From: JBQTKD01 sp052386455
GTDB lineage: Bacteria > Actinomycetota > Actinomycetes > Sporichthyales > Sporichthyaceae
Reading direction: 5' to 3'
Assembly (NCBI GenBank): GCA_052386455.1
Contig: JBQTKD010000047.1
Coordinates: forward strand, 1-64,000
DNA length: 64,000 nucleotides
Shown: positions 17,733 through 25,331 of the stretch, one piece after another
Layout: each line of letters begins with the position of its first letter
Numbering within the stretch: the first letter of the stretch is position 1
Made by a program: the position numbers and the translations under genes
Notes under the pieces: model-generated
Database searches by the model: none
Seen by the model: the letters and a program-made list of their open reading frames with translations, nothing else
Told to the model about the DNA's origin: nothing

Positions 17733-17789
17733 AGCCGAAAGGGTTGCTCCGGAGCCCGGTTTGTCCGGGTTTGTGGAGCCGTTTCGGCT
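17733..17789. terminator. Bidirectional terminator-like dyad after metF
   Basis: AGCCGAAA and its complement TTTCGGCT form the outer arms, with GCTCC/GGAGC and CCCGG/CCGGG inside. It lies in the 255-base space where metF and the oxidoreductase gene converge. No other signal is seen there. Confidence 0.55.
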
Positions 17790-17814
17790 GACACGTGGTT
17801 GTCGGAAGGACGCG

Positions 17815-19149
17815 TTAGCGCGCCCGGCCGACGGCGTCCGCGACCAATGCCGCGCCGAGCGGCGCGAAGGCGATACCCGGGCCGGGGTGGGCGGACGCAC
17901 CGACGTGGAAGAGGCCCGCGACACCCGTCGTGTTCGGTCGACGGATCAGGCCGGTGCGCCCATGCAGGGCGGGGCCCGCCAGGCCCGCAGGGGTTTCCAG
18001 CCGTTCGTGCCAGAGGAGACGGCGAGAGACGTCGAAGCCGGCTCGGTCCAGGTGGGCAAGCACCGCCGACGGGCCCAGGCCGCCTTGGCCCGGGTCGTTG
18101 GCGGTCACCGTATAGGCGGTGTGGCCTGCGGGCGCTTCGGCCTTCGTCACGACCAGCACGGTGTCTTGGCCCGGTTCCGCGAACAGCAGTTCCAGAAAGG
18201 GCCGGTCGTCGCCTTCGCGCAGGGCGAGCAGCATCGTCGTCGCAGCGTGCGACGGCTCCCCGTCGGACGTCGTAGCGCCGGACCACTGCGCGAGCTGCCG
18301 ATCGTCGACCGCGGCCACGACGACGTCCGCACGCAGAGTCCCGTTGCCCAGGCGCACGCCGACGACCTTGCCGTCGTGCAGTTCCAGGCCGACGACCTCG
18401 GTCTCGTAGCGCAACTCCGCGCCACGCGACCGGGCGCGCTCGGCCACGACGTCGACCAGTGCGCGAACGCCTCCGACGGGGTTCCACAGGCCGAACGTCG
18501 CCTCGAGCCACGGCCAGATCGCAGTGCCCGCCGAGGCGAAGTACGGATCGCTGCCTAGCCGCAGCGGCCAGGACCATGCTGCCTGCCACAGTTGCGGCCA
18601 CTGCGCGAGATGACGCTCCGTCAGTTTGTGGAAGTTCTCCGCCGGGTTGAGTTCCGAGAGGAGGGCTTTCTCCTCGGCGGGCACGCGAAATCGCTTGCCG
18701 CTCAGCGCCGGTGGGCCGTCGAGGAAGCCCTTGCGAAATCGCGTCCACACCGCTTCGCCGGAGGTGAGAAACGCCTCCCAACCGCGGGCGGCGTCGGCCC
18801 CGAACACTGCACCGATGGCGTGCATTCGCCCGCCCTGGGACGCGTTCGGGATGTCGAGGCGGGTGCCGTCGAGGAAGGTCCACCTGGTCGAGGGAACCGG
18901 TTGAAGATCGAGGTAGTTCTCGAGCGGCGTGGTCTTGCCGGTCTTGACGAACAGATCCCGATACGACGCGGGCATGGTCAGCGTCGTGGGCCCGGTGTCG
19001 AAGGCGAAACCGTCGCGTTCGTAGCGTCCGGCCTGTCCGCCGGGACCGCCGGCCCGCTCGCAGACGACGACGTCGTGCTTGAGCCGGGCCAGGCGTGCCG
19101 CGGCTGCGAGACCGGACAGCCCGGCCCCGACGACTACTACCCGGGCCAC
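17815..19149 (-). CDS. Phytoene desaturase-like FAD-dependent oxidoreductase
   Basis: This 444-residue flavoprotein begins with the FAD-binding VVVVGAGLSGLAAAARLA. It is followed by the second nucleotide motif CERAGGPGGQAG and FDTGPTTLTMP, all typical of the carotenoid (CrtI-like) desaturase/isomerase family. A C-terminal GASAHPGPGIAFAPLGAALVADA closes the FAD domain. No other carotenoid genes are nearby, so the substrate is open. The GTG start lies four bases after the stop of the VOC gene, placing both in one transcription unit. Confidence 0.85.
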   Translation of the reverse strand: MARVVVVGAGLSGLAAAARLARLKHDVVVCERAGGPGGQAGRYERDGFAFDTGPTTLTMPASYRDLFVKTGKTTPLENYLDLQPVPSTRWTFLDGTRLDIPNASQGGRMHAIGAVFGADAARGWEAFLTSGEAVWTRFRKGFLDGPPALSGKRFRVPAEEKALLSELNPAENFHKLTERHLAQWPQLWQAAWSWPLRLGSDPYFASAGTAIWPWLEATFGLWNPVGGVRALVDVVAERARSRGAELRYETEVVGLELHDGKVVGVRLGNGTLRADVVVAAVDDRQLAQWSGATTSDGEPSHAATTMLLALREGDDRPFLELLFAEPGQDTVLVVTKAEAPAGHTAYTVTANDPGQGGLGPSAVLAHLDRAGFDVSRRLLWHERLETPAGLAGPALHGRTGLIRRPNTTGVAGLFHVGASAHPGPGIAFAPLGAALVADAVGRAR

Positions 19150-19153
19150 TGGG

Positions 19154-19918
19154 TCAGTCGTCGAGCGACTCGTCGCGTGCGACGACTGCGAACGTCTCCC
19201 CGGTCGGACTGGCGATCACGGCGTAGCGACCCATGCCGGGGATGTCGGTCGGTGGCACGGCGACCTGCCCGCCGAGCACCGGTGCGATCGCGGCGACCCG
19301 ATCCGCGTCGGCGACCGCGAAGGACACCGTCCACAGGGGCCCGATGTTCGCCTGCGGCGGGGGAGTGACCAGGCCCGCGACGGCCTCGCCCTCGATCGTC
19401 GCGATGCCGAGGTCCGCGCCGTCGACGGTCTGCACGTCGATCACCCAGTCGAAGACGTTGGCGTAGAACTGGGCCGCGACCTCGACGTTGCCCGTCAGCA
19501 GTTCCGTCCAGCACCAGGTGCCGGGCACGTCGGTCAGGCCACTGCCGACGTGGCCGCCGGCCTGCCACACCGAGAACACCCCGCCGGTCGGGTCGACGCA
19601 GGCGGCCCCGCTCCCGCGGCCCTCGATCTCGATGGGACCGACGAGCACTCGTCCGCCGAACTCCTCGACGTCTGCGAGGCACGTGTCGATGTCGGGGGTG
19701 TTGAAGTAGACGTTCCAGTTCGGGTCGCCGTCGGTGGGCCCGAGGCCTGCGATGTCTCGCCCACCGAGGGTGAAGGTCCCGAATCCCGGCCCGTCCTCCG
19801 CGTTCTCCGCGACCGTCCAGCCGAACAGATCGCCGTAGAACGCGTGCACCTTCGGCGGGTTCGGGCAGGTCAGATCGAGCCAGCAGGGGGCTCCGGGCGG
19901 GTAGCTCGTGACGTTCAT
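19154..19918 (-). CDS. VOC superfamily protein with two glyoxalase-like domains
   Basis: This 254-residue protein consists of two tandem halves, each with the beta-alpha-beta-beta-beta layout of vicinal-oxygen-chelate proteins. The first half starts PGAPCWLDLTCPNPPKVHAFYGDLFGWTV and the second TWCWTELLTGNVEVAAQFYANVFDWVI. Relatives often annotated as CFP32-like or glyoxalase/bleomycin-resistance proteins have this two-domain form; no substrate can be assigned. The ATG at 19918 is preceded at seven bases by TAGGGT and lacks a Shine-Dalgarno, so it is likely leaderless. Confidence 0.88.
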   Translation of the reverse strand: MNVTSYPPGAPCWLDLTCPNPPKVHAFYGDLFGWTVAENAEDGPGFGTFTLGGRDIAGLGPTDGDPNWNVYFNTPDIDTCLADVEEFGGRVLVGPIEIEGRGSGAACVDPTGGVFSVWQAGGHVGSGLTDVPGTWCWTELLTGNVEVAAQFYANVFDWVIDVQTVDGADLGIATIEGEAVAGLVTPPPQANIGPLWTVSFAVADADRVAAIAPVLGGQVAVPPTDIPGMGRYAVIASPTGETFAVVARDESLDD

Positions 19919-19987
19919 GCGCTCGACCCTAACCGTGCTCCGACCGGGCGAGTTGGCGGCGCGCGCGGTGCCGACACGGGGCCGTCG

Positions 19988-20359
19988 CTATCCGGATTTC
20001 GCGGCCTTCAGGACCCGGTCGAGCTCGGCCTGCTCGCGGCCGACGACCGTGGTCCCGTCGTCTGCGGTGACGATCGGGCGCTGGATCAGCTTGGGATGCT
20101 CGGCCAGCGCGTCGATCCAGCGGGCGCGGTTCGCGGCGTCCTTGGGCCAGGCCTTCATGCCGAGCGCGACCGCGGCCTCTTCTGCCAGGCGCGTGATGTG
20201 CCAGGGCTCCACGTCGAGACGCTCCAGCACGGCCTCGAGCTCCGCCACGCTCGGCGGGTCGTCCAGGTAGCGGCGCACCGTGTATGCGATCCCCGCCTCG
20301 TCCAGCGCGGACTGCGCCGTCCGGCACTTCGAGCATGCGGGATTCAGCCAGATCTCCAT
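19988..20359 (-). CDS. ArsC/Spx-like glutaredoxin-fold reductase
   Basis: This 123-residue protein has the family opening EIWLNPACSKCRTAQSALDEAG, with a CxxC at C9 and C12. YTVRRYLDDPPS and PKLIQRPIV follow, the substrate-binding end of ArsC-like proteins. Family members are arsenate reductases or Spx-type redox regulators; there are no ars genes nearby, so arsenate reduction is not established. The start is ATG 20359 with TACTGT eight bases upstream, suggesting a leaderless message. It diverges from the SDR gene across 70 bases that include a perfect palindrome. Confidence 0.86.
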   Translation of the reverse strand: MEIWLNPACSKCRTAQSALDEAGIAYTVRRYLDDPPSVAELEAVLERLDVEPWHITRLAEEAAVALGMKAWPKDAANRARWIDALAEHPKLIQRPIVTADDGTTVVGREQAELDRVLKAAKSG

Positions 20360-20385
20360 GGCGCTCGACAGTAGCGGGCGTGATA

Positions 20386-20402
20386 ACTTACCTTCGGTAA
20401 GT
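20386..20402. promoter_or_regulatory. Perfect palindromic operator candidate (ACTTACC-TTC-GGTAAGT)
   Basis: Seven-base perfect arms around TTC lie in the 70-base space between the divergent ArsC-like and SDR genes, 28 bases before the SDR start. The size and symmetry suit a TetR-family repressor. No regulator gene is adjacent, so the binding protein is unknown. Confidence 0.6.
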
Positions 20403-20429
20403 AGAGACCCGACGGCCTGAGGAGTGCTC

Positions 20430-21314
20430 GTGCAACGTCGCATCCTGATCACCGGAGCGGCCTCCGGACTGGGCAAGGCCCTGGCCGCGGCCGCCGCGAA
20501 CGACGGCGCGTGGGTGCTGCTCACCGACGTCGACCCGCAGGCGGGCGAACTCGCCCGCCTGGAGATCGCGGAGAAGGTGCGCGAGATCGGCGCCGACCCG
20601 CAGCGGGTCGTGTTCCTGCCGCTCGACGTGCGGAGCGAGGACGGCTGGGCGGCCGTCCGCGAGTGGGTGCAGCGCGAGTGGAGCGGGCTGGACGTGCTGG
20701 TGAACAACGCGGGCGTGGCGGTCGGCGGGCCGATCGCGGACACCCCGTTGACCGACTGGGACTGGATCGTCGACATCAACCTCAAGGGCGTGGTGCGCGG
20801 CGTGCACACGTTCCTGCCGGTGTTCGCGGCCCAGGGCGGCGGGCACGTCGTCAACATCGCTTCGTTGGCCGGCCTGGTCCACGCGCCGAACATGTCCTCG
20901 TACAACGCGACGAAGGCGGCTGTCGTCGCGCTCTCCGAGACGATGCGGCACGAGTTGGCGCCGCAGGGGATCCGCACCACCGTGGTGTGCCCGAGCTTCT
21001 TCGCCACCAACATCCACGCCAACATGCGCGCGACCGACCCGGCCTTCGAAGAGGTCGCCGCCAAAATGGTGACCGGCGAAGGCATTCCCGGCCGCAAGCT
21101 CACCGCGGACGACGTCGCGCGCAAGGTCCTGCGGGCCGTGGAGCGCAAGAAGTTCTGGTGCCTGCCGCATCCCGAGGGTCGCGCGATCTGGCTGCTCAAG
21201 CGGTATGTGCCGCCGGTCTACGACGCCGGCCTGGGCCTCGGCAACCGGCTGATGGAGCGACTCGCGCCGAAGCTGCCGGCCAAGGATCGGCCCGGGGTCG
21301 ACGCCTCGCACTAG
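20430..21314 (+). CDS. Short-chain dehydrogenase/reductase
   Basis: This 294-residue NAD(P)-dependent oxidoreductase has the cofactor loop TGAASGLGKALA (about residues 8-19), the structural VNNAGVA, the catalytic serine in VVNIASLAG and the YxxxK pair in SSYNATKAA. A C-terminal extension of about 50 residues (RAIWLLKRYVPPVYDAG) resembles membrane-associated SDRs acting on lipids. The start is GTG 20430 rather than 20424, because TGAGGAG then sits five bases upstream. A palindrome at 20386-20402 is probably its operator. Confidence 0.9.
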   Translation: MQRRILITGAASGLGKALAAAAANDGAWVLLTDVDPQAGELARLEIAEKVREIGADPQRVVFLPLDVRSEDGWAAVREWVQREWSGLDVLVNNAGVAVGGPIADTPLTDWDWIVDINLKGVVRGVHTFLPVFAAQGGGHVVNIASLAGLVHAPNMSSYNATKAAVVALSETMRHELAPQGIRTTVVCPSFFATNIHANMRATDPAFEEVAAKMVTGEGIPGRKLTADDVARKVLRAVERKKFWCLPHPEGRAIWLLKRYVPPVYDAGLGLGNRLMERLAPKLPAKDRPGVDASH

Positions 21315-21370
21315 GCCCCCGCAATCACCCTTGCAGAACTGTCGGTGGTGGGGTCTACTGTGTGCATCGT

Positions 21371-21386
21371 TCGAACAGGTTTTCGA
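21371..21386. promoter_or_regulatory. LexA SOS box 1
   Basis: TCGAACAGGTTTTCGA matches the actinobacterial/Bacillus-type SOS box TCGAAC-N4-GTTCGA with one mismatch. A -10-like TACTGT at 21356-21361 puts the likely transcription start at the edge of the box. Confidence 0.75.
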
Positions 21387-21402
21387 TCACTTCCCCCCGG
21401 GA

Positions 21403-21417
21403 TCGAACTCTGTTCGA
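21403..21417. promoter_or_regulatory. LexA-like SOS box 2
   Basis: TCGAACTCTGTTCGA is a perfect palindrome identical to the SOS-box half sites but with a 3-base rather than 4-base centre. It starts 32 bases after box 1, about three helical turns, on the way to the HEPN gene. Confidence 0.6.
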
Positions 21418-21493
21418 CCGACGCGCCGTCCGCGGCGGACGGTCCTCGACCCACCGTCCGCCGCGCTCGGTGCCCGAGGAGAGAGGGCAGACA

Positions 21494-21925
21494 GTGAACG
21501 CACCCGATCGTCGGCGAGCCGGCGAACTCGCCGCGGCCGCCCGCCGGGACCTGGCGTTGGCCGAGCTGGCCGAACTCCCGGCAAGCCGGTACGCGGCCGC
21601 TCACCTGGCGGCGCTGCGCGCGGCGGCTGCGGTACTGGCCGCCCGGCCACCCGCGGTCGAGGTGTCGGTGTCGAGCCGGGGGAGATCCACGGTCCGCCGC
21701 CGTCGCCCAACGAGTGCGTGGGACCAGCTGCCGGTGGTCGCGCCGGAGCTGGGTGCGTGGGCCGCGCGCTTCGCGGCGGGTGCGGCCAAGCGCGCCGCGG
21801 CCGAGGCGGGCTTCAGGGGCGCGGTGGATCGCGCGGAGGCGGACGAGCTGCTCGCCGCGGCCCGCACCTTCCTGGCGCTCGTGGAGGCGGCAATCGCGGT
21901 GGAGCCGGCAATCTTGGCCGGGTGA
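21494..21925 (+). CDS. SAV_6107-family HEPN domain protein
   Basis: This 143-residue, almost all-helical, Ala-rich protein has the family pattern SRYAAAHLAALRAAAAVLA near residue 35. A basic loop (RGRSTVRRRRPTSAWDQLPVVAPELGAWAA) and RAEADELLAAARTFLALVE follow. Its role is unknown. In Streptomyces, as I recall, this family lies beside the mutagenic polymerase genes imuB and dnaE2, which agrees with the two SOS boxes found upstream here. Those polymerase genes are absent from this window. The GTG start at 21494 follows GAGAGAGGG. Its stop overlaps the arfB start as GTGA, so arfB is likely DNA-damage inducible too. Confidence 0.88.
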   Translation: MNAPDRRRAGELAAAARRDLALAELAELPASRYAAAHLAALRAAAAVLAARPPAVEVSVSSRGRSTVRRRRPTSAWDQLPVVAPELGAWAARFAAGAAKRAAAEAGFRGAVDRAEADELLAAARTFLALVEAAIAVEPAILAG

Positions 21926-22371
21926 GCACGGAAGCGGCAGACCGGAGCGGCCTGCTCGTCGGCGGGGTGCGCATCCCCGAGGGCGAGCTGGCATGGCGAT
22001 TTTCGCGGAGCTCGGGGCCCGGTGGGCAGAGCGTCAACACCACGGACTCTCGGGTCGAACTCGTCTTCAACCTCGCCGCCTCCACCGCGCTGCCGCACGT
22101 CTGGAAGCAGCGAGCCGTCGAGCGGCTCGCGGACCGGCTGGTCGACGGGGCGGTGGTTGTCGCATCCTCCGAGCATCGTTCGCAGCTGCGCAACCGCGAT
22201 GCGGCGCGGGAGCGGATGGCCGAGCTCCTGCGGGAGGCCACGGCGCCTCCGCCTCGGCCGCGTCGCCCGACAAAGCCGAGCGCGGGGGCGAAGCGTCGCC
22301 GGCTCGAGGACAAGACCCGCCGGTCGACGCTCAAGGACATGCGGCGGGACCCGAAAGGCCGCGACGACTAG
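21922..22371 (+). CDS. arfB: Peptidyl-tRNA hydrolase ArfB (ribosome rescue)
   Basis: ArfB (YaeJ) enters ribosomes stalled at the end of broken mRNA and hydrolyses the peptidyl-tRNA. The 149-residue product contains the release-factor catalytic motif at residues 34-36 in SSGPGGQSVNTTDSRVEL. The long basic C-terminal tail (RRPTKPSAGAKRRRLEDKTRR) occupies the empty mRNA channel. The GTG start overlaps the HEPN gene stop by four bases, so the two are translationally coupled. The overlap places it under the SOS-type promoter. Confidence 0.94.
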   Translation: MSTEAADRSGLLVGGVRIPEGELAWRFSRSSGPGGQSVNTTDSRVELVFNLAASTALPHVWKQRAVERLADRLVDGAVVVASSEHRSQLRNRDAARERMAELLREATAPPPRPRRPTKPSAGAKRRRLEDKTRRSTLKDMRRDPKGRDD

Positions 22372-22533
22372 CGGCGGGATGTCCTCTTGGTCCGCTTCGA
22401 CCGCAAGGTGCTGCGGCCGTCGGAGTGAACGAGCCGCCGATCGCCGGAAGTCGATCATGAGCCTGAGCGACCCTGCGTAGCGAGTCGCTGACGCTGTGTC
22501 TGCGACCTCGGAAGTGAAGCGGGGCGATTGCAC

Positions 22534-23508
22534 ATGGGCGCGGCGGACGCACAGGCACGTGGACGGGCCACCTGGGTCGGCGGCTTGGCCGTTCTGGCGA
22601 TCGCCGGGCTTGCGGTTGCGCCCGCCTCCGCGCAGGACCAGGCGGAGCTGACCATGACCGGTCAGTCCTTTGGCATCGCGGTCCTGTCCGACGGACTCCT
22701 TACCCCGGCGTCCGTTCCCGGTCCGGACACCGGCGAGATCGAGACGACCTCGGCGGGCGACTACGACGCCCCCTGCGCAGTCGAGAGGAAGTTCGGGTTG
22801 GGCAGCGCCCACGCGCTGTGCGCCCGCTTCGGCACCACCCCCGCGGTGGACGGAGCCATCGCGCGCGCCTCGGCCGCCGAGGTCAAGATGACCATCGCCC
22901 AGATCGGCGAGATCTCGCTGTTCAACGTTCAGTCCGAATCGATGTCGCAGTGCGCCGGCTCCAAGGGAGCGTCGTCGGTCGGCGTTCTCAACGTCGCCGG
23001 CCAGACCTTCCCGATCGGCGCGCTGAAGCCCAACACCGTCTTCGACCTCGGCGACAAGGGCGACGGCGCCAAGGCCCACATCGTCTTCAACGAGCAGATC
23101 CAAGAAGCGGGCGAACTCACCGTCAACGCCGCGCGACTCGTCGTCACCGGCGGCGGCGCGGGCTCCACCGACGTCGTGATCGCCTCGTCGCGCAGCGGCG
23201 TCCAGAACTGCATGATCGCCGCCACGCCCGCAGCCCCGCAGCCCATCGCTCCGGCAGCGCCCGGCCCCGCACCGGCAGCGCCCGGCCCCGCACCGGCAGA
23301 GGCGGCCCCGCAGCCCGCACAGGCAGAGGCGGCCCCGCAGCCCGCTCCCGCCGACACCGCTCCCGCCGCCACCGCTCCGGCGGCTCCCGCGGAAGCGCCT
23401 GCCGCGCCGGCCCCGGCAGAGGTCGCACCCGCCCAGCCCGCGCCGGCCCAGCCCGCGCCGGCCCAGCCCCTGCCCGGTGAGCTGTCGTACTACCCGCCGA
23501 TGCTCTAG
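22534..23508 (+). CDS. Secreted choice-of-anchor P-like protein with Ala/Pro repeats
   Basis: This 324-residue exported protein has a signal peptide (WVGGLAVLAIAGLAVAPASAQ), then a beta-rich domain of about 190 residues including AGELTVNAARLVVTGGGAGSTDVVIASS. That resembles the actinobacterial choice-of-anchor P family. The last 90 residues are low-complexity Ala/Pro/Glu/Gln repeats (APGPAPA, QPAPA units), probably a wall-spanning or surface-exposed stalk. It ends YYPPML without a visible LPXTG or membrane anchor. Two cysteine pairs could form disulfides. The start is ATG 22534; a TTG two codons earlier is less likely. The 162 bases before it hold nothing I recognise. Confidence 0.75.
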   Translation: MGAADAQARGRATWVGGLAVLAIAGLAVAPASAQDQAELTMTGQSFGIAVLSDGLLTPASVPGPDTGEIETTSAGDYDAPCAVERKFGLGSAHALCARFGTTPAVDGAIARASAAEVKMTIAQIGEISLFNVQSESMSQCAGSKGASSVGVLNVAGQTFPIGALKPNTVFDLGDKGDGAKAHIVFNEQIQEAGELTVNAARLVVTGGGAGSTDVVIASSRSGVQNCMIAATPAAPQPIAPAAPGPAPAAPGPAPAEAAPQPAQAEAAPQPAPADTAPAATAPAAPAEAPAAPAPAEVAPAQPAPAQPAPAQPLPGELSYYPPML

Positions 23509-23533
23509 AGCACGTGCTCGCCCTGACGAACCG

Positions 23534-24316
23534 TCACGGCGAGGCGATGCGGGACAGCGCCGGAGGCAGCTCGGAAGCGGCCGCCCGGTCGAGCAGCCAC
23601 AGGGTGCGAGCCCGGCCGAGCGCCCCGGCGGCCGGGATCTGCACGGGACCCGCACCGGTCAACGCCATCCGCACGACGGGTGCCTTCTCCGCGCCCGCAG
23701 CCACGAGCCACACCTCGCGGGCGGAGCGAATGGCGGGCAGCGTCAGCGAGATTCGCGTGGGCGGCGGCTTGGGGGAGTTGCGCACCGCCACTGCTCCGCG
23801 CACGGTCTCGTGCAGCGCGGGCCGCTCGGGGAACAGCGACGCGACGTGCCCGTCCGGACCCACGCCGAGCATCAACACGTCGAAGGTCGGCGCCGGGCCG
23901 TGATCCTCCGGGCGACTCGCGGCCTTGAGTTCCTTGGCGTACCGCTCGGCGGCGGCATCGGGGTCGTCCCCGTCCAACCCGTCCGAGGGCTGCATCACGT
24001 GTACGCGATCCGGGTCGACCGGCACGTGGTTCAGCAGTGCGTCGCGGGCCTGCTGGGCGTTGCGATCGGCGTGGCCCTCGGGTACGAACCGGTCGTCGCC
24101 CCACCACACGTCCAGCCGCCGCCAGTCGATGGAGTCGTGGGCCGGCATCGTGCGCAACGCCGCCAGAGTCGCTATGCCGACGGTGCCACCGGTCAGCACG
24201 ACCGAGGCCGAGCCGCGCGCGGCCTGGGCGTCGACGAGCGTCGTGACGAGCCGGGCTGCCACCGCTGAGGCCAGGGTCGTGGCGTCGCGGTGCACGATCA
24301 CGCTCGGTGCACTCAT
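23534..24316 (-). CDS. pgl: 6-phosphogluconolactonase
   Basis: This DevB-type enzyme hydrolyses 6-phosphogluconolactone, the second step of the oxidative pentose phosphate pathway. The 260-residue protein carries VVLTGGTVGIATLAAL, WWGDDRFVPEGHADRNAQQA, DVLMLGVGPDGHVASLFP and RISLTLPAI, the family motifs including the GxGxDGHxASLFP active-site loop. The start is ATG 24316, with GAAGGGAAG upstream. It is the last gene of the tkt-tal-pgi-zwf-opcA-pgl series, 37 bases after opcA. Confidence 0.95.
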   Translation of the reverse strand: MSAPSVIVHRDATTLASAVAARLVTTLVDAQAARGSASVVLTGGTVGIATLAALRTMPAHDSIDWRRLDVWWGDDRFVPEGHADRNAQQARDALLNHVPVDPDRVHVMQPSDGLDGDDPDAAAERYAKELKAASRPEDHGPAPTFDVLMLGVGPDGHVASLFPERPALHETVRGAVAVRNSPKPPPTRISLTLPAIRSAREVWLVAAGAEKAPVVRMALTGAGPVQIPAAGALGRARTLWLLDRAAASELPPALSRIASP

Positions 24317-24353
24317 GGGCGGGGCTTCCCTTCGTTGGCGAACCGAGGCCGTG

Positions 24354-25253
24354 TCATCTGCAGAGCATGGCAAGGCACTCGGCGTAGATCTCGTCCGGGT
24401 CGAGCCGGCGCAGCTCCTCCGAGACCAGTACCGCCAGGTCGCGCCGAGCCAGGGCGAGCGGGCGCTCCGGATGGTCGGGGGAGCGGACGGTCGCCAGGCG
24501 GCCGTCCACGCGGCTGATCGCCAGTTCCCCGTCCGGAAAGTCCAGTCGCACCTCGGTCACGCCGGGTCCGTCGGACACGATCCGTTCGATTCCGATGCCC
24601 AACCTGTTCTCGAGCCACAGAGCGAGCAGTTCCGCGCTCGGGCTGTTGGCCTCCGCGGCCACGTGCCCGACACTCGGCCGAGTGTTCCGCTGGTCGAAGG
24701 CGCTCGCGAGGTAGCTGCGCCATCCGGTCAGCCGCGCCCAGGACAGATCGGTGTCCCCGTCCCGGTAGCCCGCCGCCCGTTCCCGCAGCATCGCCATCGG
24801 GTCGCTCGCCTGGGCCAGGTCCGTGATGCGGCGCTGGCTCCACCGGGCCATCGGAGCCGTCGCCGGGCACGACGGGCCGTCGCCCGGCCAGTACGTCACC
24901 ACGGGGGTGTCGGGCAGCAGCAACGGCACCACGACGGATTCGGCGTGCTCCGCGAGCTCGCCGGACAGGTCGAGGATCACGAGCTCGCCAGGGCCGCGCT
25001 CCCCGCCGCCGAACACCTCCGCGTCCAGCCGCGGCTCCTTGGACGCCGGATGCCGACGCACGACGAGGATCCGGGACGGATGCTCGCCCGCCGTGCGGCA
25101 CGCCGCCTGCACGGCCGTGCTGTCGTCGTGCCCGTCGGCCACCACGATCAGGGTCAGCACGTGCCCGGCCGCCGGCCCGCCGTGCGCCCGGCGAGCCGCG
25201 ATCAGGGCCCGCTCGATCTCCTGCGACGTCGTGTCGGGCAAGGTCGTACTCAC
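24354..25253 (-). CDS. opcA: Glucose-6-phosphate dehydrogenase assembly protein OpcA
   Basis: OpcA binds and activates glucose-6-phosphate dehydrogenase in cyanobacteria and actinobacteria. The 299-residue product has the expected features, among them RILVVRRHP, VVVPLLLPDTPVVTYWPGDGP, LSWARLTGWRSYLASAFD and a C-terminal half with LLALWLENRLG. The start is GTG 25253, preceded by GAGGGTGAAG. It follows zwf by 78 bases and precedes pgl, the conserved order. Confidence 0.95.
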   Translation of the reverse strand: MSTTLPDTTSQEIERALIAARRAHGGPAAGHVLTLIVVADGHDDSTAVQAACRTAGEHPSRILVVRRHPASKEPRLDAEVFGGGERGPGELVILDLSGELAEHAESVVVPLLLPDTPVVTYWPGDGPSCPATAPMARWSQRRITDLAQASDPMAMLRERAAGYRDGDTDLSWARLTGWRSYLASAFDQRNTRPSVGHVAAEANSPSAELLALWLENRLGIGIERIVSDGPGVTEVRLDFPDGELAISRVDGRLATVRSPDHPERPLALARRDLAVLVSEELRRLDPDEIYAECLAMLCR

Positions 25254-25331
25254 CGCTTCACCCTCGTCCTCTGCCCGCGTGTGGGGCTTTCCGCGCGGCG
25301 CGATACCCCGACGTAGGGGCAGAAGTTGGGG

